Source of the DNA: Luteitalea sp.
GTDB lineage: Bacteria > Acidobacteriota > Vicinamibacteria > Vicinamibacterales > Vicinamibacteraceae
Length of the DNA: 34,105 nt
Direction: 5' to 3'
Assembly (NCBI GenBank): GCA_009377605.1
Contig: WHTT01000069.1
Coordinates: 1-34,105 of the forward strand
Shown: positions 25,700 through 32,697 of the stretch, in pieces
How the letters are laid out: each line of letters opens with the position of its first letter
How positions within the stretch are numbered: the stretch's first letter is position 1
Program-made: the position numbers and the translations under genes
The notes under the pieces: model-generated
The model's database searches: none
Seen by the model: only the letters and a program-made list of their open reading frames with translations
Told to the model about the DNA's origin: nothing

Positions 25700-26917
25700 A
25701 TGAGGCCAAAGAGCGTCAGCGTTATGGGGCTGCTTGCGTTTCTCGCGCTCGGCACCGCAGCCCTGGAGAGTGCCGACCCGGTCAAGACCGGTCTTGATGT
25801 GCTGGTCCAGCAAGATTTGGCGCCGCTCAAGGACAAACGCGTCGGTGTGATTACGAACCACACGGCCGTCACCGTCGACCGCCAGCACATCGTCGATGTG
25901 CTGGCGAACGCGCGCGACGTGAGCCTCGCCGCGATCTTCACGCCGGAGCACGGGTTGTTCGGCGACCGCCAAGGGGCAATCGAATCGGGTGTCCACAAGC
26001 CGACCGGTGTGCCGATCCATAGCCTCTACCAGACTGGCTCGCACCGTCCCACGCAGAAAATGCTGAAAGACATTGACGCGTTGGTTTTCGACATCCAGGA
26101 CGTCGGCGCGCGCTTCTATACCTACATTACGACGCTGGGGTACGCCATCGAAGCGGCTGCAGAGGCCGGGATACCGATCTACGTGCTGGACCGGCCGAAT
26201 CCCATCAATGGTCTCAGCGTGGAGGGGCCGCTCGCCGACGAGCACCATCTGCGCGAGAGGCCGTTTGTCGCCTACATGTCCATGCCCATCCGCCACGGGA
26301 TGACCGTGGGGGAGCTGGCCCGCATGTTCAACGCGGAGCAGCAAAGTGGCGCGGATCTTCAGGTCGTCGCCATGAAGGGATGGAGGCGAAGCATGTGGTT
26401 CGATGAGACCGGCTTGGAGTGGGTGAACCAATCGCCCAACATCCGAAGCCTGACCCAGGCGACACTCTACCCGGGCGTCTGTCTCCTGGAAGGCCGGATC
26501 GTCTGGGTGAAAGGTGGCGCCGGGACCCCATTCCAGATGATCGCAGCCCCGTTCTTCAACGCCCGCGAGCTCGCCGCCCACCTGAACGAGCGCGGCATCG
26601 CCGGTGTTCGCTTCGTGCCGCGTCGCTTTCGGCCCACCGATGGCGTGTGCGCGAATCAGGTCTGTGATGCGATTGAGATACTCCTGCTTGACCGCAATGA
26701 TCTCAACGCTGTGACGCTCGGCATTGAGCTCTTGGCGGCGGTGACGCGTTTCCACCCAGACCAGTTCGACATCACGGCCATCGACCGGCTCCTCGGCAAC
26801 GAGGCCGCCGCGCGCCGCATCAAGGCGGGCGACGACCCCCGCAGCATCGTGGCCAGTTGGGAAGGCGACCTGACCGCGTTCCGGAAGCTGCGATCCAAAT
26901 ACCTGCTGTACCAATAA
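25700..26917 (+). CDS. namZ: NamZ-like exo-beta-N-acetylmuramidase (DUF1343, GH171), paralogue 2
   Basis: A 405-residue exported DUF1343 protein that starts 49 bases after the receptor, with GGAG and GAGGG just upstream of the ATG. The first half is canonical: FTPEHGLFGDRQGAIESGV (E83-H84), HKPTGVPIHSLY, DIQDVGARFYTYITTLGYA (131-149), YVLDRPNPING and PIRHGMTVGELARMFN. In the second half WVNQSPNIRS and LYPGVCLLEG are normal. The family loop that reads VSVGRGTDTPF in paralogue 1 is VWVKGGAGTPF here (268-278), so the Arg and the GRGT sequence are gone through several point substitutions. Both chains end RxKYLLY. Activity of either paralogue alone is uncertain; joint action or divided substrates are possible. 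Confidence 0.87.
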   Translation: MRPKSVSVMGLLAFLALGTAALESADPVKTGLDVLVQQDLAPLKDKRVGVITNHTAVTVDRQHIVDVLANARDVSLAAIFTPEHGLFGDRQGAIESGVHKPTGVPIHSLYQTGSHRPTQKMLKDIDALVFDIQDVGARFYTYITTLGYAIEAAAEAGIPIYVLDRPNPINGLSVEGPLADEHHLRERPFVAYMSMPIRHGMTVGELARMFNAEQQSGADLQVVAMKGWRRSMWFDETGLEWVNQSPNIRSLTQATLYPGVCLLEGRIVWVKGGAGTPFQMIAAPFFNARELAAHLNERGIAGVRFVPRRFRPTDGVCANQVCDAIEILLLDRNDLNAVTLGIELLAAVTRFHPDQFDITAIDRLLGNEAAARRIKAGDDPRSIVASWEGDLTAFRKLRSKYLLYQ

Positions 26918-27000
26918 TCGGGTCGGCGCAGGAATAGCATCGCCTCGGTATTCCACTCTGGTCGAGGGGTTGTGGATACCGCAGTGGAGGTCTTTTGCTC

Positions 27001-27697
27001 ATGTCATCAAAGGTCATGGCTATTGCCGCTCACCCTGGCGATGCCCTGTTTACAATGGGCGCCCCCGTGGCCAAGAGCGTCCATGACGGCGGCGCAGGCG
27101 TCTTCGTGAGCCTGACGGTGGGAGAGAAGGGGAACCCTGAGAGCATCCCCTCGGACAAGTATGGCGACATGCAACGGGACGCCACCGAGAAGGCTGCCAA
27201 AGTGCTTGGTGCGGAAGTTGAGTTTGCTTGGGTACCCCGACGCTGAGCTGCCAGCTGACGAGGGGGCGGCCCTCAAAGTCTGCAATGTGATTCGTAAACA
27301 CAAGCCGGCCGTGGTCATCACTCACTGGAGTGGTAGCTGGCACAAGGACCACCAGAACTGCCACATAATCGTGCGAGACGCGGTGTTTTACGCGGCGCTG
27401 CCAAGGATCGTTCGCGCCCAGCCCCCGCATCGGGTCGAGAAGCTGTTCTTTGCCGAGAACTGGGAAGACGCGTCGAACTTCGAGCCGGATACGTACCTGG
27501 ACATCACCCGGGTCTACCAGACGTGGTTCGACGCCTGTGACCTGTATCCCATGTGGCGTGGACAGACCGGCTTTTTTCGGTATCACGACTATTACGCCAG
27601 CCTCGCGACCATGCGCGGATGTCTTGCGGGATTCAAGTACGCAGTGGCACTGATGCGTGATCCGAACCAGCGGCGGTCTAGCGTGCAGTCGCTGTGA
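27001..27697 (+). pseudogene. PIG-L/LmbE-family deacetylase, interrupted by a single-base frameshift
   Basis: A zinc-dependent N-deacetylase of the PIG-L/LmbE family; members act on GlcNAc-type sugars. The first frame gives MAIAAHPGDALFTMGAP (the AHPxD metal motif), VSLTVGEKGNPES and AAKVLGAEVEF, then runs into a stop at 27246. The second frame continues seamlessly with LGYPDAELPADEGAALKVC, VVITHWSGSWHKDHQN (zinc histidines in HKDH), IIVRDAVFYAALPR and FFAENWEDASNF, stopping at 27697. Removing one base, most simply the G at 27226, restores a full enzyme of about 230 residues. The ATG has GGAGG 10 bases upstream. It follows the second namZ-like gene by 83 bases on the same strand. Sequencing error would be an equally simple explanation. 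Confidence 0.8.
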
Positions 27698-27700
27698 TCA

Positions 27701-27728
27701 GGATTCAGGATTCGGGATTCGGGATTCG
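27701..27728 (+). repeat. Four tandem GGATTC(A/G) heptamers
   Basis: GGATTCA is followed by three exact GGATTCG units and then a G run, directly between the deacetylase stop and the M28 peptidase start. A short tandem repeat of this kind can change length by slippage and so alter the leader of the peptidase gene. Confidence 0.75.
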
Positions 27729-27733
27729 GGGGT

Positions 27734-29842
27734 ATGCGCGAAGGGGGTCTGGTGACACTCAGACTGCTGTGCTCGTTTCTACTGGGCGTCTCTGTCCTGC
27801 TTCCTCCTACGTTGCCGACAGCGCAAACGCTGAGGGCGGATCCTCAACTCGAAAAGATCGTTCAGGAGGTCCGGGCAGAGATCAATCCGAGCGAGGCCAT
27901 GAGCTTCGTACTTCGGACCAACGAGACCGATCGGTGGTTTACCTTCCCGAAATTCCATGAAACGGCCAGGTACTTGGAAGCGACCATGAAGGCCATCGGT
28001 CTCCATGACGTGGAACGGCTTGCGGCACCCGCTGATGGCATGACGCAGTTCGGCTTCTGGACAATGCCTCTGGCATGGGACGTCAAGGAGGCGGTCCTGG
28101 AGATTGTTGAACCGGCACATGCCGACACGCGTGGTGTGCTGGCCGATTACAGGAAGACCCCGGCATCGCTGGTGATGTGGAGCGGACCGACGCCTCCCGA
28201 CGGCATTATCGCGGACGTCGTGGAGCTGACGTCCTTTCGTCCCGACGACATTGATCGCGATCGTGTGAAGGGGAAGATGGTGCTGGCCGAGGTGCCACGT
28301 GACTTGGCGCTGAGGGGCTGGCTCAAAGCGAGACTGTACAAGATGGGAGCGGCCGGGCTGATCAGCGACGCGACCGAGAATCCGCAACTGGTTGACGGTC
28401 ATTACTGGATCAATGCCTGGGGTGATCATGGCTGGGGTTTTACGAAGACATCCAGCCCGCTCGTCGGCTTTTCGATCACGCCGCGGCAAGGTGCCTATCT
28501 TCGTAGGCTGCTCGCCGAGCATGGCCGTGTGCGCCTCAAGGCCGTCGTGGACAGCCGCTACTACTCTGGCTCGTATCCCTACGCGACCGGCATTCTACAA
28601 GGCAGTGGTTCGGAGGAGGAAGAGGTTCTCCAACTCGGTCATACCAGCGAACCTGGTGCAAACGACAATGCGACAGGCGTTGCCGCGATGCTTGCGTCGG
28701 TGGCTGCGCTGAATCGCCTCATCGACTCCGGGACGCTGACCCGTCCGCAGCGCAGCATCCGGATTCTGGCGATGCCGGAAGATTACGGCTCCATGGCCTA
28801 CCTCGCGACCCACCCAGGCCGCGTGGCGCGCACGATCGGTGCGATCTGCGTGGACACGGCCGCTGGCCCGTATGATGCCGCCGGCACGGCGTACCGGTTC
28901 CACCTGAACCCTGACGTCGCGCGCTCCTATCAGGATGCCTTGATCATGCGAGTCGCGGAGAGCTATTACGCCGGGCTGGACGGCCGCGTTCCTCGGTGGG
29001 CCCCGTATCGCCCGGTCAGTGACAGCTTTCTGAGCGACCCGCTGATCGGTATTCCGACCATCATGCCGCGCGCCGGCACGGGTGTTGACGTCCACCACAA
29101 CAGCGCCGATACCGTGGACCTCGTGGACCCACGATCGCTTCGTGACCTCAGCTCGATACTGGCCATCTATACCTACTACCTGGCCTCGGCTGACGAGCAG
29201 GACGTCGCCTGGCTCGCCGAGATCACCGCTGATCGTGGCTACAACAATATCCTGCGCGCGGCCGAGCCGTACCTAAGCCGTGTCGCAACGTTGCCTGACG
29301 GCGATGCCCTCGGTCGGGAACTGTCTTCAGGGCTGGCGAAGATCACATACGAAGCCGACCGTGACCAGGACGCTGTGCTGTCGACTCTCCAGCTGGCGCG
29401 CGAGGGCCGTCGGAAGGAGATTCGGGCCTCGCTCGAGCCCTTGCTGCAGAATCTCCAGCGCTTCGCCGACGAGCAGTCGGAGAGACTGCGGCGTGCGGTC
29501 AACCGGCGCGCAGGGGAAGTGGGAGCGGCAGGGCCGGTCGAAGCTGCAGCGCCACCCGTGAATTCAACCCGCGCGCGCGCAGCGCACATGGTTGTGAAAC
29601 GAAAGCGAATGGGGACCATCACCCTTGACGACCTGCCGGTCGATCAGCGGGACGGGTTTCCCGGGTTTGGCGCAGAGGTGCCGATACTGGCGATCCTCAA
29701 CTGGGTTGACGGGGAGCGGACGCTCGAGGAGGTCATCCGGCTCACGGAGCTGGAACGGGGGCCGATGGATTTCGATTTCGTGGGCTATTTCGAGTTCTTG
29801 GCCCGGCACGGGTACGTCGACATCGTGAGCGTGAACCCATAG
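27734..29842 (+). CDS. M28-family zinc aminopeptidase with PA-like insert
   Basis: A 702-residue exported metallopeptidase. A signal peptide (LLCSFLLGVSVLLPPTLPTA) is followed by a helical region with ETARYLEATMKAIGL, a PA-type domain at about 120-270 (RDRVKGKMVLAEVPRD), then the M28 catalytic domain: H303 and D311 in LGHTSEPGANDNATG, E349 in AMPEDYGS, D374 in CVDTAAG and the last ligand in VDVHHNSADT. A C-terminal helical tail ends in a small winged-helix-like domain (ILNWVDGERTLEEVIRL). M28 enzymes release N-terminal amino acids; here it could trim peptides from muropeptides (inference). The ATG lies close to the heptamer repeats. GTG at 27752, with AAGGGGG ahead of it, is an alternative start. 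Its 3' end overlaps the MBL gene on the other strand by 58 bases. Confidence 0.87.
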   Translation: MREGGLVTLRLLCSFLLGVSVLLPPTLPTAQTLRADPQLEKIVQEVRAEINPSEAMSFVLRTNETDRWFTFPKFHETARYLEATMKAIGLHDVERLAAPADGMTQFGFWTMPLAWDVKEAVLEIVEPAHADTRGVLADYRKTPASLVMWSGPTPPDGIIADVVELTSFRPDDIDRDRVKGKMVLAEVPRDLALRGWLKARLYKMGAAGLISDATENPQLVDGHYWINAWGDHGWGFTKTSSPLVGFSITPRQGAYLRRLLAEHGRVRLKAVVDSRYYSGSYPYATGILQGSGSEEEEVLQLGHTSEPGANDNATGVAAMLASVAALNRLIDSGTLTRPQRSIRILAMPEDYGSMAYLATHPGRVARTIGAICVDTAAGPYDAAGTAYRFHLNPDVARSYQDALIMRVAESYYAGLDGRVPRWAPYRPVSDSFLSDPLIGIPTIMPRAGTGVDVHHNSADTVDLVDPRSLRDLSSILAIYTYYLASADEQDVAWLAEITADRGYNNILRAAEPYLSRVATLPDGDALGRELSSGLAKITYEADRDQDAVLSTLQLAREGRRKEIRASLEPLLQNLQRFADEQSERLRRAVNRRAGEVGAAGPVEAAAPPVNSTRARAAHMVVKRKRMGTITLDDLPVDQRDGFPGFGAEVPILAILNWVDGERTLEEVIRLTELERGPMDFDFVGYFEFLARHGYVDIVSVNP

Positions 29843-30603
29843 CCTGGATACGCGGCGAGCATCATCTCTTCGTACTTCTTCTTGGAGTCGTCCGTGAACA
29901 CGGCGCTGCCTCCCGTTGCTTCGAGTACGGCAGTACTTGCGGTTTCGAAGTACTGTTGCTGCTTTCGAATCAGCGCCTGATCGGACGCCGGGCCGTGGCC
30001 AACGTAGAGGGTGGCGTACTTGCCAAGGAGCTCCCCGAATCGCTCGAGATTTGCGATCCAGCGGAGAATGCTTCCATCCATCATGTACGCGTGGTTGTCG
30101 CTGTAGAGGAAGTCACCGACAAAGGCCGCCAGGTTGTCGTTCTCCAACAACCAGATCGAATTCGCGTCAGAATCGCCCCCAGCGCCCACATCAACGACGG
30201 TGAACGTCAACCCCGCCACTGTCACTCGCTCTCCCGGCGCGACGATCGTGTTGGGATACACCCATTTCGGGACCCACTCGTCCTTGAACAGCGCGGACCA
30301 CTGTTTGTGCTTGGCTTGTTCGCTTGCTTTCATGACGTCATGCACCGAACGCAAGGCGTAAATGGGCATCTCGCCCCTTGGAGCGATGTTCGTCGTGCCG
30401 GCGATGTGGTCGGGGTGGCCGTGAGTCAACAGAATGCCAGCAACAGGCTTGCGGAGACTATTCGCCATCTGCTTCAGTGCCTTACTGTCGCTCATCGTCA
30501 AGGTCGTATCGACAATGACCAGTTCTTCGCCAGCCTCGACGACGAAGGCATTGGGTCTGACCATCGGTTCCTTCGACACGTAGGTGTGAATGCGAGGTGT
30601 CAT
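29785..30603 (-). CDS. MBL-fold metallo-hydrolase
   Basis: A 272-residue metallo-beta-lactamase-fold protein. The metal motif is THGHPDHIAGTTN (H61, H63, D65, H66 from the chosen ATG). Further ligands are expected around VVDVGAGGDSDANSIWLL, AFVGDFLYSDNH and LYVGHGPASD. It opens with MTPRIHTYVSKEPMVRPNAF and ELVIVDTTLTMSDSK, as in a glyoxalase-II-like or quinolone-response-type group. No signal peptide is seen, so it is cytosolic; the substrate is unknown. GGAG ten bases upstream favours ATG 30603 over GTG 30618. The last residues (TMSTYPCRAKNSK) are coded antisense to the M28 C-terminus, so this end may be a read-through extension. Confidence 0.83.
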   Translation of the reverse strand: MTPRIHTYVSKEPMVRPNAFVVEAGEELVIVDTTLTMSDSKALKQMANSLRKPVAGILLTHGHPDHIAGTTNIAPRGEMPIYALRSVHDVMKASEQAKHKQWSALFKDEWVPKWVYPNTIVAPGERVTVAGLTFTVVDVGAGGDSDANSIWLLENDNLAAFVGDFLYSDNHAYMMDGSILRWIANLERFGELLGKYATLYVGHGPASDQALIRKQQQYFETASTAVLEATGGSAVFTDDSKKKYEEMMLAAYPGYGFTLTMSTYPCRAKNSK

Positions 30604-30701
30604 GTGTGGGCGCTCCACTCAAGATTCAGTGTCATCGGAACGATTCCGGTGCCGTTCACTCTCTAGCTCCTCGACCAGCGAACGGACATCGGCTACGTTC
30701 C

Positions 30702-30910
30702 CTATCGAACGACTTCAATGTTGAACGCGGCAGTGCCCAGCGACTTCCATAGGGACAGCCACAGCGGAAGGTAGCTCTCGGTGGCTCTTGCCGTGGTGAT
30801 ATCGCCAAGATCGATCATGTCCTTCCACCCAAACGACTCCAGAAGCTCCCGAACGATCTTCTTTGCGTTCGGATCGTTCCCACTCAGAAACACCGTGTGC
30901 GTCCCTGGAG
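30702..30910 (-). pseudogene. NADPH-dependent F420 reductase-like fragment (C-terminal end only)
   Basis: About 65 codons match the end of the F420-dependent NADP reductase/NAD-binding family: VFLSGNDPNAKKIVRELLES, FGWKDMIDLGDITTARATES, then YLPLWLSLWKSLGTAAFNI and EVVR. The Rossmann part with the dinucleotide loop, which should precede it, is absent. Upstream in frame there are only a few unrelated codons and a stop. A 63-residue product from an internal GTG is conceivable but would have no cofactor site. Confidence 0.68.
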
Positions 30911-30928
30911 CAGAGCCGGCACAACTAG

Positions 30929-30990
30929 AGGCATTCCGTTTTCAGCCATTACCGGCGAGACCATTGAGATGAGGCCTGAAGGGAATGCCT
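30929..30990. repeat. Imperfect inverted repeat beside the reductase truncation point
   Basis: AGGCATTCC (30929-30937) and GGAATGCCT (30982-30990) are exact reverse complements. Inside them TTCAG (30941-30945) pairs with CTGAA (30976-30980). Together they form an interrupted stem with a 30-base loop, about 20 bases past the point where the reductase similarity ends. It could be a REP- or MITE-like element or a recombination scar. Confidence 0.45.
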
Positions 30991-31285
30991 GGACCAGTCG
31001 CCTGGAGCCGTACCAGGTGCTCGTAGGGAGAATCAATTAACCTCGGCTTCAGCACCGCCTGTGCTGTGTGACTTTCCGCAATCGACGCCCCGCCGAAGGC
31101 GCTCATCTTCGACCTCACGCGTGCCGCGCCAGATGCAAGTGTCGCTGCGGATTCAGTTCTGATCTCGAATCACGCCGACGACCATCGTCGCAGCTCTCTG
31201 GTTACACTGGCGGTGGGCTGATGGACCGAGCGACGTGGTGCGAACCCTGTCGGGGCGCACGCGCCAAATCCAAGCAGGAGGACCG
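30991..31285. other. Stretch without recognisable genes
   Basis: I see no protein similarity on either strand and no convincing promoter or terminator here. It ends with AGGAGG at about 31275-31281, the ribosome site for the decayed DUF4038 copy. Confidence 0.4.
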
Positions 31286-32241
31286 ATGCAGAAGGCGAAG
31301 AGTCTCCCCCTGGTCCTGGTACTCGCGTGTGCCACGGCGACAGCGGGCCAATCCGACCCTGCCCATCCTCCAGCCGGTTCCGAGGCCCAGCAAACATCGC
31401 AGGAGACGCTGCCGCCGCTGAAAGTCCACCCGGACCGCCGCTATCTCATTCGTGCGGATGGTACGCCGTTCCTGTATCTGTCCGACACGGCCTGGGAGCT
31501 GTTTCATCGGCCGAGTCGAGAGCAGGTTCGAGCATACCTCGAACTGCGTGCTCAGCAGCGCTTCACGGTGATCCATGCCGTTGCGCTCGCGGAGTTGGAC
31601 GGCATCCACGACCCCAATGTGTACGGTGACCTTCCCTTGATAGATAAGGATCCCGCGCGCCCGGCCGTCACGCCTGGAGCGAATCCGCAGAATCCACAGG
31701 AGTACGATTACTGGGATCACGTCGACTACATCGTGGACGAGGCGAACCGGCTCGGCCTGTACGTGGCGTTCCTCCCGACCTGGGGACGGTGGCTGGGCGT
31801 CAACCCACAGCGCGACGAGAAGATCCTCACGGCGCAGAATGCGCAGGCCTACGGCGAGTTCCTGGGAAAGCGCTACGGCAAGAAAGCGATTATCTGGGTG
31901 CTCGGCGGTGACCGGACGGCGCAGGGATTCGAAGACGTCTGGCGCGCCATGGCAAAAGGGATCGTCATCGGCATCGCCGGACGTGAAGACTACGACACCG
32001 CGCTCACCCCGGCGGTGGCCACACCTCGTCCACCTGGTTCCATACAGACCAATGGCTGGACGTCAACATGCAGCAGACAGGGCGATGCCCCGTGCCCTCC
32101 GTTTTTACGGAGCTCATGCGTGAGGTGCTCGCCTTCCGTCCGTACCGCAGCACCTCGAGCCAGCCTCACTTGGCACTCGCGAGCCTCTCGCGTCCCTCCA
32201 CCGAATACTCGCTGTTCGTGTTCGCCGAATTGCACGTTTGA
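31286..32241 (+). pseudogene. DUF4038 glycosidase, second copy, frameshifted and truncated
   Basis: A close paralogue of the enzyme at 3495, with a strong AGGAGG site, a signal peptide with a lipobox-like LVLAC, and a nearly identical barrel start (DGTPFLYLSDTAWELFHR, YWDHVDYIVDEANRLGLYVA, WVLGGDRTAQGFEDVWRAMA). After REDYDTALT the frame breaks. The same protein continues in another frame as GGGHTSSTWFHTDQWLDVNM then QQTG. By comparison with the intact copy, ten bases (coding for part of TYH) are missing near 32006-32008. Similarity stops for good at about 32082, so the second half, including the region of the candidate catalytic glutamate (E295 in the intact copy), is gone. The shifted frame ends at 32241 with unrelated residues. 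Confidence 0.8.
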
Positions 32242-32697
32242 TACACGACCGCGTCTGAGCTTACGACCCGCGCCAGATTAGGGTGAGTTCCTCCAGTTCT
32301 ATTCGCGTGAGTTGCCGCTTGGTCTCGCGCGGGCCCAGCCGAAACAGGTTCAAGGACCTTGCGTGCAGTGCCGGCAAGTGATAAGCTCATGCGCATAAAC
32401 AACATAGAACTATAAATACGCGGTGGTTCGCCTGTCCGGCAGGGCGGAGCGCACGTCGCCGGCACCGTTGCGCAGTACGTAGGCGACCGGGCCGGGCGCG
32501 CGGTTCGACCAGCGGTGATACGGCCCGGGGCAGGCACTTCCAGCCACTCGATGCGCGAACGCGTCCGGGCGCCAACGCGTCCGACCGTCTCGTCTCTCTT
32601 CACTCTCGAGAAACGCGGGAAGAAAGACGTCTCGGCCGCTCGACGCCGTCCCAGCACCCGACGGACCACGGGCTCAGATCGGAGGGAGGGTTCGATC
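32242..32697. other. Intergenic region ahead of the second TonB receptor
   Basis: No coding sequence is recognised in these 456 bases. An AT-rich patch at about 32380-32420 contains TATAAA (32411-32416) and may hold the receptor promoter, but I cannot pair it with a good -35. A strong GGAGGGAGGG ribosome site lies just before the receptor ATG. Confidence 0.4.

Noticed and set aside
32083-32241. Continuation of the shifted DUF4038 frame (FTELMREVLAFRPYRS onward)
   Set aside because: It does not match the intact paralogue or any family I know, so it is treated as read-through rather than a separate gene.
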